From: Pygmaiobacter massiliensis
GTDB lineage: Bacteria; Bacillota; Clostridia; Oscillospirales; Ruminococcaceae
Length of the DNA: 64,000 nt
Reading direction: 5' to 3'
Assembly: GCF_900199435.1 (NCBI RefSeq)
Contig: NZ_OAML01000002.1
Location: forward strand, 496,001 to 560,000
Below are positions 39,870 through 47,632 of the stretch, piece after piece. A program made the position numbers and the translations under genes. The notes under the pieces are model-generated. The model ran no database searches, was not told the origin of the DNA, and was given only the letters and a program-made list of their open reading frames with translations. Every line of letters starts with the position of its first letter. Positions within the stretch are counted from its first letter, which is position 1.

Positions 39870-40427
39870 TTATTCTGTAATGATCTGATACAATTCCTCG
39901 ACACACTCATCAAGCGAATCATTTACCAGTCGGTAGTTATAATCTTTTGCAAAGCTCAGCTCTTCGCGGGCGCGTGCCATACGTTTTTGAATTGCCTCTT
40001 CAGACTCGGTGCCGCGGCAGCGCAGTCGATGCTCCAGCTCATCAAAAGAAGGCGGCTGCACGAAAATCAGCTTTGCCTCGGGGTAAAGGCGGCGGATATT
40101 GGTTGCGCCCTCCACCTCGATAACCAGCACTACATTGATGCCAGCCATAATGCGGGCATCCACCTCAGATTTCGGGGTACCGTAATAATTGCCGCAGTAG
40201 CAGGTGTGCTCCAGAATCTCACCGTCTGCCAGCTTTTGTTCAAATTCCGGCACGGTCATGTAATAGTAATTTACGCCCTCTTTTTCGCCCGGGCGAATAG
40301 CGCGTGTGGTTGCAGAAATCGAAACCTTGATTTCCGGGTGTCGTTCGATCAAATGTTGTACCAGAGTATCCTTACCGCTGCCGGAAGGGCCGGAAAGTAC
40401 GATAAGGTGTTTGCCGCTATTCGTCAT
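39870..40427 (-). CDS. gmk: Guanylate kinase
   Basis: ATP-dependent phosphorylation of GMP to GDP, 185 residues. P-loop [16 protein letters not shown] (about residues 10-25) and the GMP-binding [21 protein letters not shown] (about 40-60) are typical; the substrate-binding and lid segments follow. The ATG at 40427 with GAGGAG upstream is used. It overlaps the remA 3' end by 11 bp, indicating coupling. In B. subtilis rpoZ and coaBC separate gmk from priA; here only 19 bp do. Confidence 0.93.
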   Translation of the reverse strand: MTNSGKHLIVLSGPSGSGKDTLVQHLIERHPEIKVSISATTRAIRPGEKEGVNYYYMTVPEFEQKLADGEILEHTCYCGNYYGTPKSEVDARIMAGINVVLVIEVEGATNIRRLYPEAKLIFVQPPSFDELEHRLRCRGTESEEAIQKRMARAREELSFAKDYNYRLVNDSLDECVEELYQIITE

Positions 40428-40686
40428 CAAGTTCAGTCTCCTCAATCTCGTCGGTATCGTTCAGTCGGTTTGCCACAGTCTCCGGCTGTACCGCGGAGAG
40501 GATTACATGGTCAGAATCCGTAATAATGACCGCGCGGGTGCGCCGTCCATAGGTTGCATCAATCAGGGTTCCACGGTCGCGTGCCTCTTGGATGATTCGT
40601 TTAATCGGCGCGGACTCCGGGCTGACAATTGCAATCAGCCGACTGGCGGAAACCATATTGCCAAACCCGATATTGATCAGTTTCAT
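40417..40686 (-). CDS. remA: Matrix and osmotic-response regulator RemA (DUF370)
   Basis: 89 residues, nearly colinear with B. subtilis RemA: start [56 protein letters not shown] and [16 protein letters not shown]. RemA is a ring-forming DNA-binding protein that activates biofilm-matrix and osmoprotection genes in Bacillus; in Clostridia it is widespread but its targets are less clear. The ATG at 40686 has AAGGAAAAG upstream. It lies between yicC and gmk, the conserved position. Confidence 0.92.
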   Translation of the reverse strand: MKLINIGFGNMVSASRLIAIVSPESAPIKRIIQEARDRGTLIDATYGRRTRAVIITDSDHVILSAVQPETVANRLNDTDEIEETELDDE

Positions 40687-40752
40687 ACGTTTCACTTTTC
40701 CTTTCTTGCAAATGCGGCATTGCCGCAAGAGGAAGTGCCGTTCTCAAACGGG

Positions 40753-41631
40753 CTACTCCAGGTTCTGAATCTGTTCTCTGATTTTTTCGATTTCGGCTTT
40801 CATGTCCACCACCATGCGGGTAATGGTCAGCTCCTGGCATTTGCTGCCAATGGTATTGGTTTCTCGGTTCAGCTCCTGCGTCAAAAAGTCGAGCTTGCGC
40901 CCTACTGGGCCGCCTGCGGCAAGAATTTCGCGGTATTGCTGAATGTGGCTGCGCAGACGCACCGTTTCTTCGTCCACCGCAGTTTTGTCTGCAAAAATAG
41001 CAGCTTCTGTTAAAATGCGGCTCTCGTCTACGGCGCGGTCTTCCAGCAGAGTTTTAAGTTTTTCATACAGGCGGTCGGTGTATTTCTGCACGCGCTCACC
41101 GGAGGTTGCTTCAATTTTCCCAACCGATTCTTCCAAAAAGCTAAGGCGGCTGGTAATATCTGCGGTCATACGCTCGCCTTCGCCGGCACGCATGGCAATA
41201 AAGCGGTCGGTTGCTTCGGCAAGCACCGAAAGCACAGAATTCCACAATGCATCCTCGTCCTCTTCCGCCTTGGCAAGGGTAAGCACGTCCGGAAATTTAG
41301 CGATAGAAACCGCGGATACATCTTCGCGTACGCCCAGCTTTTCGGCAATGCTGTGCAGCGCAGTAAGGTAGCTTTCTGCCAGTGCTTCATTCACGGTGAC
41401 AACGCTATCCGCCACGCCGGTGTTTATCACCGAAAGCGCAACTTCAACCTTGCCGCGGGCCAAGCGGCCCGCAAGGTACTGCTTCATCTTGTCGTCTAAA
41501 AATGCGTAAGCGCGCGGCATTCTCGAAGAATACTCAAAATAGCGCGAATTGACGCTTTTGATCTCTACCGTGATCTCACGCCCATCGGCTGCGCTGCGGG
41601 CACGCCCGTAGCCTGTCATGCTGGTAATCAT
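40753..41631 (-). CDS. yloC: YicC/YloC-family endoribonuclease
   Basis: 292 residues, typical of the YicC family. The N-terminal ITSMTGYGRAR opening, the SVNSRYFEYSSRMPR segment and the C-terminal SKCQELTITRMVVDMKAEIEKIREQIQNLE (written in part) are diagnostic. E. coli YicC is an endoribonuclease acting on RyhB and related RNAs. It is the first gene of the long remA-gmk-priA block. The ATG at 41631 is used with AAAGGA upstream. Its promoter is at 41696-41724. Confidence 0.88.
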   Translation of the reverse strand: MITSMTGYGRARSAADGREITVEIKSVNSRYFEYSSRMPRAYAFLDDKMKQYLAGRLARGKVEVALSVINTGVADSVVTVNEALAESYLTALHSIAEKLGVREDVSAVSIAKFPDVLTLAKAEEDEDALWNSVLSVLAEATDRFIAMRAGEGERMTADITSRLSFLEESVGKIEATSGERVQKYTDRLYEKLKTLLEDRAVDESRILTEAAIFADKTAVDEETVRLRSHIQQYREILAAGGPVGRKLDFLTQELNRETNTIGSKCQELTITRMVVDMKAEIEKIREQIQNLE

Positions 41632-41695
41632 CGTTCGACACATCCTTTATTTTCATACAGAAATCTGCATTTTTGATATAACTATACATTGTATT

Positions 41696-41724
41696 ATTGT
41701 ACACGCTGCAGCGTTAGCTGTCAA
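41696..41724 (-). promoter_or_regulatory. Promoter of the yloC-remA-gmk-priA block, with palindrome in spacer
   Basis: Minus-strand TTGACA (41719-41724) and TACAAT (41696-41701) with a 17-base spacer. The spacer contains a perfect 12-bp palindrome, ACGCTGCAGCGT (41703-41714). A protein bound there would cover the core promoter. The interval 41725-41950 upstream holds no gene that I can support. Confidence 0.75.
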
Positions 41725-41955
41725 ATGAAAAGACGAGAAAATGCCACGAAAACAGAAGAGAATGAAAGAAAAACAAAGTTGATGCAAAACTGCTGTTTTT
41801 CTTTTGCCGGTACAGCGTTTGTTTTGCAAGAAATGCTTTGGTTAAAAAAGCTCTCTTTGCAATGAGTGTAGCCAGCCTGAGCACTGGTTAAGCTGTATTC
41901 CCTTTTGTGCTGCTTTTCAGCAAACCATCCCTCTGTGCGGGTGGTAATGAGATAT

Positions 41956-41998
41956 AGAAAACCCCGCCGCAGACTTTTGATCTGCAGCGGGGTTTTTA
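41956..41998 (-). terminator. Terminator of the carboxyltransferase operon
   Basis: AAACCCCGCCGCAGA pairs with TCTGCAGCGGGGTTT around seven bases, with T-rich flanks on both strands. It lies 36 bp past the stop of the OadA-like gene. Confidence 0.9.
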
Positions 41999-42033
41999 GA
42001 AACTTAAAGCTAGTTTGCGCTTTGCAAACCGGA

Positions 42034-43446
42034 TTAAACGGGGTGAGATTTGTTGGCCATATCTACATGGTCGCCATCTACACCGGCAAGCTTCTGTGCG
42101 CGTTTTTCAAAGAATTTCGGAGCAACCTGCGGGAACATTGCATAGGTCAGTGCGTCTTCTTCCTGAATCGCGTACTTTTCAGCTTCTTTTTTCAGCTTAT
42201 CCATCTCAGGCTCCAGCAGGTCTGCCGGACGGCAGGTAATGCGCTCTTCGCCTTTGAGGATTTTCTCTGCAAACTCATCGCTGATGGGTGCAGGAGTTTT
42301 GCCATAATCGCCGCGTACCAGGCCCTTAAACTCTTTCGAGACCATCTTGTAGGGGCTGTTCATCAGCACGTTAAGTACTGCCTGAGTGCCAACAATCTGG
42401 CTGGTCGGGGTAACAAGCGGCGGGTAGCCACTGTCTTTGCGGACATTGGGAATCTCTTTGAGAACGTCTTCCAGCTTATCCTCTTTGCCAGCTTCTTTCA
42501 GCTGACCAAGCAGGTTAGAAAGCATGCCGCCGGGTACCTGATACAGCAGGGTATTGGCGTCAACGCCCAGCATTTTGGGCGAAATCTGGCCGCTGGCGAG
42601 ATATTTCTCACGCAGGCCATTGAAGTATTCGCGCACAACGTTCAGCTTCTTCAGGTCAAGGCCGGTGTCGTAATCGGTACCCTGAAGTGCCGCTACGAGA
42701 CTTTCGGTTGCCATGTGAGAAGTGCCAAGCGCAAGCGGAGAAATTGCAGTATCCACAATATCTGCGCCAGCTTCGATGCCTTTGAGGATGGACATGGAAG
42801 CAAGGCCGGAAGTATAGTGGCTGTGAATATCAATGGGGATAGAAACGGTTTCTTTCAGGCTGTGTACCAGCTCTTCGGTGCTGTACGGGGTGAGCAGACC
42901 AGCCATATCCTTAATGCAGATGCTGTTTGCGCCCATTTCTTCGAGGGTTTTTGCATAGTTTGCAAAGTACTCGTTGTTATGGACGGGGCTCAGCGTATAG
43001 CTGATGCAGCCCTGCACATGTGCGCCCTCTTTGATAGATGCCTTGATGGCGGTTTCGAGGTTGCGCGGATCATTCAGCGCATCGAAAATGCGCAGGATGT
43101 CGATGCCGTTTGCAACGGATTTCTGAACGAAATACTCAACAGCATCATCTGCATAGTGACGGTAGCCCAGCATATTCTGGCCACGGAACAGCATCTGCAG
43201 CTTGGTGTTGGGCATCTCTTTGCGCAGAATACGCAGGCGCTCCCACGGGTCTTCATCAAGGAAACGGATGCAGGCGTCAAAAGTTGCGCCGCCCCAGCAC
43301 TCAGCAGAATAGTAGCCGACTTCATCGATAGCGGGCAGGATGGGACGCATTTCGTCCATCGTCATACGGGTTGCCAGCAGCGACTGATGTGCGTCGCGCA
43401 GCACGACCTCAGTAATCTTAATCGGTTTTTTAGCCAAAGGGTTCAC
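42034..43446 (-). CDS. OadA-like carboxyltransferase subunit (transcarboxylase 5S type)
   Basis: 470 residues. HMGL-type TIM-barrel carboxyltransferase with the metal-binding DAHQSLLATRM (about 18-28) and SIPIDIHSHYTSGLASM (about 205), the catalytic lysine region, and the conserved carboxylase domain PGGMLSNLLGQL (about 340). It matches oxaloacetate decarboxylase alpha, pyruvate carboxylase B and the transcarboxylase 5S subunit without the fused biotin domain, which is encoded next door. It probably carries the oxaloacetate/pyruvate side of a biotin-dependent carboxyl transfer. The AAGGAGAGG site and ATG are clear, and a terminator follows. Confidence 0.85.
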   Translation of the reverse strand: MNPLAKKPIKITEVVLRDAHQSLLATRMTMDEMRPILPAIDEVGYYSAECWGGATFDACIRFLDEDPWERLRILRKEMPNTKLQMLFRGQNMLGYRHYADDAVEYFVQKSVANGIDILRIFDALNDPRNLETAIKASIKEGAHVQGCISYTLSPVHNNEYFANYAKTLEEMGANSICIKDMAGLLTPYSTEELVHSLKETVSIPIDIHSHYTSGLASMSILKGIEAGADIVDTAISPLALGTSHMATESLVAALQGTDYDTGLDLKKLNVVREYFNGLREKYLASGQISPKMLGVDANTLLYQVPGGMLSNLLGQLKEAGKEDKLEDVLKEIPNVRKDSGYPPLVTPTSQIVGTQAVLNVLMNSPYKMVSKEFKGLVRGDYGKTPAPISDEFAEKILKGEERITCRPADLLEPEMDKLKKEAEKYAIQEEDALTYAMFPQVAPKFFEKRAQKLAGVDGDHVDMANKSHPV

Positions 43447-43468
43447 CTCTCCTTAATCAGTTGGTAAG

Positions 43469-43897
43469 TTAGCCCAGGGTAACGAGAACGTCACCTGCGT
43501 TTACGACATCGCCTTTTGCAACAGCAATAGAAAGCACGGTGCCATCGTTGGGTGCAACAATGTCATTTTCCATCTTCATTGCTTCGAGAACCAGCAGAAC
43601 TTCGCCTGCTTTGACTGCTTTGCCCACAGTGGCTTTTACATCAAGGATGTTGCCGGGCATCGGGGATTCAACGGGCTTGCCGCCTGCAACGGGAGCTGCT
43701 GCTTTTGCAGGGGCTGCGGGAGCCGGAGCTGCTGCCGGAGCGGGTGCTGCGACAGGTGCCGGAGCTGCGACGGGAGCCGGGGCTGCAACAGGTGCCGGAG
43801 CCGGGGCTGCTGCATAAACGGGAGCAGGAGCTGCGCCTGCTTCTTCTACAGTGACGTTATAGGCGATGCCATTGACAGTAATTGTATAGTTTTTCAT
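43469..43897 (-). CDS. Biotin carboxyl carrier protein
   Basis: 142 residues: a short N-terminal fold (YTITVNGIAYNVTVEEAG), a long Ala/Pro linker (repeats of APVAAPAP, about residues 20-70), and a biotinyl domain with the biotinylation motif EAMKMEND (Lys near 108). It carries carboxyl groups between the two carboxyltransferase subunits of the cluster. The linker is encoded by near-identical short repeats and is likely to vary in length between strains. It lies 22 bp upstream of the OadA-like gene and 48 bp after the 12S-like gene. Confidence 0.9.
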   Translation of the reverse strand: MKNYTITVNGIAYNVTVEEAGAAPAPVYAAAPAPAPVAAPAPVAAPAPVAAPAPAAAPAPAAPAKAAAPVAGGKPVESPMPGNILDVKATVGKAVKAGEVLLVLEAMKMENDIVAPNDGTVLSIAVAKGDVVNAGDVLVTLG

Positions 43898-43945
43898 CGT
43901 TATTTCCTCCGTGTTCTTTATGCGTTATGAATCAAGTAATATCGG

Positions 43946-45286
43946 TTACAGGCTCATGTTGCCGTGTTTTTTCGGCAGGCGCTGTACGCGCTTGGTTGCC
44001 AGAATATCCACAGCCCCTACAACTGCACTGCGCACTGCGTCAGCGGTTGCGGTCATATCGGCAGCGCCGCAGCTTACTGCTGCGTCTGCACAGGCAAATT
44101 CTTTTTCATATTTTGCGGCGAGTGCTGCAGTCTCAGCAGGAATGCTGGCTGCTGCGGCAATCTCGCTCTGCCACAGGATGGTCGCTGCCGCGGTCGGCTC
44201 TACCGGTGCAATCACAGCGGTGTCGAGCGCGATAGTGAGGTCTGCATTGCAAAGGGCGGTGTAGGCTGCGCCCACAGCTCTGCCGGTAACAACGCAGATT
44301 TTAGCAGTGGTGGCATCTGCATAGGTGGCCGCCAGGCGTGCAGCAGCGCGGATGCCACCTGCAATATCGTCTGCGGTGCTCTTTACAAAGCCATCGGTGT
44401 TTACTACCGTAATAACCGGAACGCTGAATGCATCACACAGACGCACAAAGCGTGCTGCTTTACCAGCGCAAACACTGCAAATGGATGTTTTTTCGCCTTC
44501 GGTAGCTACTACGCCAACAACGCTGCCTGCCACGGTGGCAAACAGGGTGCGGATGTTTTTGCCGAACTCTGCATACAGCTCAACTGCGCTGCCTGCATCG
44601 ACAATTGCTTCCACTGCGGCCAAGGCATTATATTTTGCCATAGAAAGGGCAGCACCGGGTTCTGCAAAGCTAAACACTGCAGGGCCAGCAAGGTTGTTGC
44701 CCGGCAGCAACCCAACCAGCTGCTTTGCTTTTGCAACAGCTTCTGCACCGTCTTTTGCAACCAGGGCAACAACACCGTCTTTTGCAGCAAGCTCCGCAGA
44801 GCCAGCTTTTTCAGTTTTGTCGCCTGCTGCCGCTGCGGTGAACGGAGCTGTCAAGAACAGTTCAGCGTCGGCTGCCATTACGGCAAGGTCTGCGCCTGCT
44901 GCGGCGAGTGCCTGCGTTGCCCCGCAGGTGCCCAAAACGACAGCAATCTGGGGTACCACGCCCGAGATCTTAGCGCCTGCTTCCACCAGGCGTGCCGCAT
45001 CCGTCAGCGCGGTCAGTTCTTCCGTAAGTACTGAACCGGTCGCATCATAAAAGGTAACAACAGGGTTACCGGTTTTTGCAGCAAGTTCCATAACGCGAAT
45101 CATCTTCGCGATATCGCCGCTTTTCAGTGCCTCACCTTTTTGTGCCAGCGCATAAACAGGGTTGCCCTCCGCGCTGCCAAAGCCCGCGGTTACGTTGCCC
45201 GATTTGTCCGCATACAGCTCGCAGAATGTGCCTTCGTCGAAAAAGGCTTTAAGTGCATCTAGCTTTACATTTTTTTTAGAAGCCAT
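43946..45286 (-). CDS. Divergent acyl-CoA carboxyltransferase-like subunit (transcarboxylase 12S type)
   Basis: 445 residues in two crotonase-like halves, shorter than the roughly 510 of MmdA or transcarboxylase 12S. The first half keeps the layout (NPVVTFYDATGSVLTEE, SGVVPQIAVVLGTCGAT), but the usual acyl-CoA-binding glycine-rich loop and DSGGARIQ-type motif are replaced. The second half has CSVCAGKAARFVRLCDAFSVPVI and GRAVGAAYTAL, with NTDGF in place of the normal DxPGF. The composition is very alanine-rich. The operon position, with biotin carrier and 5S-like subunits, supports a transcarboxylase-like or decarboxylase complex. The altered motifs leave activity uncertain. Start ATG 45286, AGGAGGA upstream. 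Confidence 0.65.
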   Translation of the reverse strand: MASKKNVKLDALKAFFDEGTFCELYADKSGNVTAGFGSAEGNPVYALAQKGEALKSGDIAKMIRVMELAAKTGNPVVTFYDATGSVLTEELTALTDAARLVEAGAKISGVVPQIAVVLGTCGATQALAAAGADLAVMAADAELFLTAPFTAAAAGDKTEKAGSAELAAKDGVVALVAKDGAEAVAKAKQLVGLLPGNNLAGPAVFSFAEPGAALSMAKYNALAAVEAIVDAGSAVELYAEFGKNIRTLFATVAGSVVGVVATEGEKTSICSVCAGKAARFVRLCDAFSVPVITVVNTDGFVKSTADDIAGGIRAAARLAATYADATTAKICVVTGRAVGAAYTALCNADLTIALDTAVIAPVEPTAAATILWQSEIAAAASIPAETAALAAKYEKEFACADAAVSCGAADMTATADAVRSAVVGAVDILATKRVQRLPKKHGNMSL

Positions 45287-45373
45287 GTACAGTCCTCCTG
45301 AGCTTTCTATCAATCAAATTTAACGGTTGGTCAAACCTGAAAAAACCAACAAATTCAGGATAGACCAGCACAA

Positions 45374-45398
45374 CGGCCTGTACATTGATTACAGGCCG
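45374..45398 (-). promoter_or_regulatory. Hairpin in the leader of the carboxyltransferase operon
   Basis: CGGCCTGTA pairs with TACAGGCCG around a seven-base loop, about 90 bp before the first gene. No T run follows, so it is not a terminator. It may stabilise the transcript or take part in leader regulation. Confidence 0.5.
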
Positions 45399-45407
45399 CT
45401 TGAAGCT

Positions 45408-45436
45408 ATTATACTATTCCACAATTTGGAACACAA
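45408..45436 (-). promoter_or_regulatory. Promoter of the carboxyltransferase operon, with inverted repeat in spacer
   Basis: Minus-strand TTGTGT (45431-45436) and TATAAT (45408-45413) with a 17-base spacer. The spacer contains TTCCA-N5-TGGAA (45417-45431), a perfect inverted repeat placed where a repressor would block the promoter. Confidence 0.65.
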
Positions 45437-45502
45437 CGGTATTTTAAACAAATTTCCATATAATTTATGTGTTTTTGAAAGCCAACATGTTCAGTCGTAT
45501 TT

Positions 45503-46312
45503 CTAACGAGAACGGATGGGTCCTTTTCGCTTATATTTTTCGGCACGCTCCTGCGCTGCTTCGGTGTTTTCTTTGCGTACTGCTTTAGATGCCGAAGCCT
45601 TAAGACCGGCGATTTCAGCCTTGGTCAGCGGGCGGTGTTTGCCCGGCTGCAGCATACCCAGTTTCACCGGGCCTTCTGCGTTGCGTTTTAGGCGGATAAC
45701 TTTAAGGTCAACCGCTTCGCACATGCGGCGAATCTCTCGGTTTTTGCCTTCTTTAATAGTCATTTCGAGCACAGTGCGCTCGGGGGAATCGGCAGCGACA
45801 CGTACAATTGCCGGCAGCGTGGTAGTGCCATCGTCCAGCGTAACGCCCTCAGAAAGCTGGATGATCTGCTCTTCGGTAGCATGCGGGCGCACCGTGACGC
45901 GGTACAGCTTGCTGATGCCGTTAGAGGGATGCATCAGCAGGTTGGCGAACTCACCGTCATTCGTAAACAGCAGCAGTCCCTCCGAGTCTTTGTCTAGTCG
46001 CCCAATCGGGAATACGCGGGCCGGAATATCCGAAACCAGCTCCATTACCGTTTTGCGGCCACGCTCGTCAGACATGGTAGTAATGTAGCCACGCGGCTTA
46101 TAGACCATCTCATAGTACAGTTCGGGGGTTTTGGGAATCCGGATATTCTTGCCATCGACCGACAGCAAATCTTTACGGGTATCCATTTTATCGCCTACTT
46201 TTACCGGGCGACCGTTAATTTTAACACGTCCGTCGGCAATCATCTGCTCTGCCGCGCGGCGCGAGCAGACGCCCAGCTCAGAGAGCACTTTTTGTATTCT
46301 GGTATCTTTCAT
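45503..46312 (-). CDS. rluB: Pseudouridine synthase RluB
   Basis: Isomerises U2605-type uridines in 23S rRNA, 269 residues. An N-terminal S4 RNA-binding domain (RIQKVLSELGVCSRRAAEQM, about 5-60) precedes the RsuA/RluB-type catalytic domain with PIGRLDKDSEGLLLFTNDGE (catalytic Asp near residue 104) and GKNREIRRM. A basic tail follows. An AAAGGAAAAAG site precedes the ATG. It ends the scpAB-gerW block on the minus strand, an order common in Clostridia. Confidence 0.92.
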   Translation of the reverse strand: MKDTRIQKVLSELGVCSRRAAEQMIADGRVKINGRPVKVGDKMDTRKDLLSVDGKNIRIPKTPELYYEMVYKPRGYITTMSDERGRKTVMELVSDIPARVFPIGRLDKDSEGLLLFTNDGEFANLLMHPSNGISKLYRVTVRPHATEEQIIQLSEGVTLDDGTTTLPAIVRVAADSPERTVLEMTIKEGKNREIRRMCEAVDLKVIRLKRNAEGPVKLGMLQPGKHRPLTKAEIAGLKASASKAVRKENTEAAQERAEKYKRKGPIRSR

Positions 46313-46482
46313 TTCTTTTTCCTTTCCAAAAGGCGCGCCGCCTTGGTTTTGCCAACGCTGCGCTGCCGGTATCCCCGTTTGATATATGTGTCAAACGTTA
46401 TTTTTTCCGAATCCACCCCAAATACCCATGAAGGGACGTTTGCCCTTTGCCGGGTTGGTGAGGCACTGGATATTTTGCCCAT
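46309..46482 (-). CDS. Possible small protein overlapping rluB start (57 aa)
   Basis: A 57-codon frame from ATG 46482 ends in a TGA that overlaps the rluB ATG by four bases (ATGA), an arrangement typical of coupled genes. The product would be basic at its C terminus (KTKAARLLERKKK). The ribosome-binding site is poor and I know no family. A hairpin (GCCGCCTG with CAGGCGGC, 46493-46518) precedes it. It could equally be a leader region without a protein. Confidence 0.25.
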   Translation of the reverse strand: MGKISSASPTRQRANVPSWVFGVDSEKITFDTYIKRGYRQRSVGKTKAARLLERKKK

Positions 46483-46537
46483 AGGTACAAGCCGCCGCCT
46501 GTCTTAGCGGCAGGCGGCGAGCGGCTGGGCTGCGGCC

Positions 46538-46927
46538 TTATTCTGCCGAAGCACCTTTTTCTTCTTTTTTGCTAAACATCGACTGCAGCTTGTCCAGCAC
46601 CTCAGGCATGGCATTAATGATGCGGTCTGCCGGGTTTGCAGGGTCCGCCAATTGCAGCAGTTTTACGTCGCCATTTTTGACAACGAGAAAAGCCTGCGGT
46701 GTGATAGATACACCTGCACCGCTGCCGCCGCCAAAGAGTTCTTTCGGAGTTTTGGACGGGAAATCAGACCCGCCCGAAGCAAACCCAAAGCTGACTTTGG
46801 AAACCGGGAGAATCAATGTGCCATCCCCCATTGTAATCGGCTCGCCAATGATGGTATTGCTGTCCACCATATCCTTAATTCTTGCAAGGGCGGTATCCAT
46901 AAGTCCTTGAATGGGATGTTCGCTCAT
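46538..46927 (-). CDS. gerW: GerW/YtfJ-family sporulation protein
   Basis: 129 residues. Family core: IQGLMDTALARIKDMVDSNTIIG, then PVSKVSFGFASGGSDF, followed by a glycine-rich stretch and TPQAFLVVKNGDVKLL. In Bacillus, YtfJ/GerW is a forespore protein needed for germination through particular receptors. The ATG at 46927 with GGAGG upstream is used; 18 extra codons upstream in frame lack similarity. It follows the DUF2953 gene by 50 bp. Confidence 0.88.
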   Translation of the reverse strand: MSEHPIQGLMDTALARIKDMVDSNTIIGEPITMGDGTLILPVSKVSFGFASGGSDFPSKTPKELFGGGSGAGVSITPQAFLVVKNGDVKLLQLADPANPADRIINAMPEVLDKLQSMFSKKEEKGASAE

Positions 46928-46977
46928 AAACATAACCTCCGGTTTCTCTGCCTGTCCTTTTTGGGGCTGCGGCAGTA

Positions 46978-47586
46978 TCATAAAATCCGCTCTTCTTTGA
47001 GCTGTTTGAACGCATAGAGTGCTACACCTAACATTATAAACGGCGTAGCCTCTATTTTACAATAGAAACTTCTGCGATATTTGTTGTCTCCGCCAAAATC
47101 CGGGATAATATTGATGTCTTCTGCCTGAATATCGATGATATTTTGCAGTGTTGCCAACCCGCCGTAAAAAAACGCACAAAAGCGTCCATAAAATAACGCG
47201 GTGGAAGCAGCATCACCAGACGACACCGGCAGTACCAGCTTTACCCCGCGGATATGCAGCGCAGCAAGAAAGCGTCGCATAATACGTCCCGCCATGCTTG
47301 CAATGCTGACCACTTTAGAAAAGGTAAGCTCAAACTTTTTAGACGGAGTTTGCTTTTCTTTTTTCGGTTTTGGCTCCGGTTTTTCTTTGGGTTCTTTTTT
47401 CTCTTTTTGGGGCTTCTTTTCTTTTTGCGGCCAAACTGTAAACGGAATACCCAAAATCCTCGCACGTACCGTCAGCTTATCGTAGTTCAGCCGAACCTCG
47501 GCCACTGCGGGGCAAAAAAGCAAAAGCAGCAACAGCGCAAGCAGAATGCCGAGTACCCAAAGCAGTATGGTCAAAAACATCTGCAT
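46978..47586 (-). CDS. DUF2953 membrane protein
   Basis: 202 residues: an N-terminal membrane helix (FLTILLWVLGILLALLLLLLF), a lysine/proline/glutamate-rich linker (about residues 55-90, repeats of KEKK and PKEK), and a C-terminal domain ending in a hydrophobic segment. DUF2953 genes are found between scpB and gerW in many sporulating Clostridia. The function is unknown; the linkage suggests a sporulation role. The start at ATG 47586 is chosen over a much longer frame without a ribosome-binding site. ATGCAGATG leaves a two-codon uncertainty. Confidence 0.75.
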   Translation of the reverse strand: MQMFLTILLWVLGILLALLLLLLFCPAVAEVRLNYDKLTVRARILGIPFTVWPQKEKKPQKEKKEPKEKPEPKPKKEKQTPSKKFELTFSKVVSIASMAGRIMRRFLAALHIRGVKLVLPVSSGDAASTALFYGRFCAFFYGGLATLQNIIDIQAEDINIIPDFGGDNKYRRSFYCKIEATPFIMLGVALYAFKQLKEERIL

Positions 47587-47632
47587 CGCCACAGCCTTCT
47601 TTCGATTTGTAATAAAACTTTTTAAAGTGCAC

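Noticed and set aside
41905-43467. A 520-codon plus-strand open frame
   Set aside because: It lies opposite the OadA-like gene, which has a clear family match and ribosome-binding site. The plus-strand product has no recognisable domain and is rich in Cys and His, as expected for an antisense frame of biased codons.
43964-45034. A 356-codon plus-strand open frame
   Set aside because: Antisense to the carboxyltransferase-like gene, with Cys-rich composition caused by the alanine-rich codons of the other strand.
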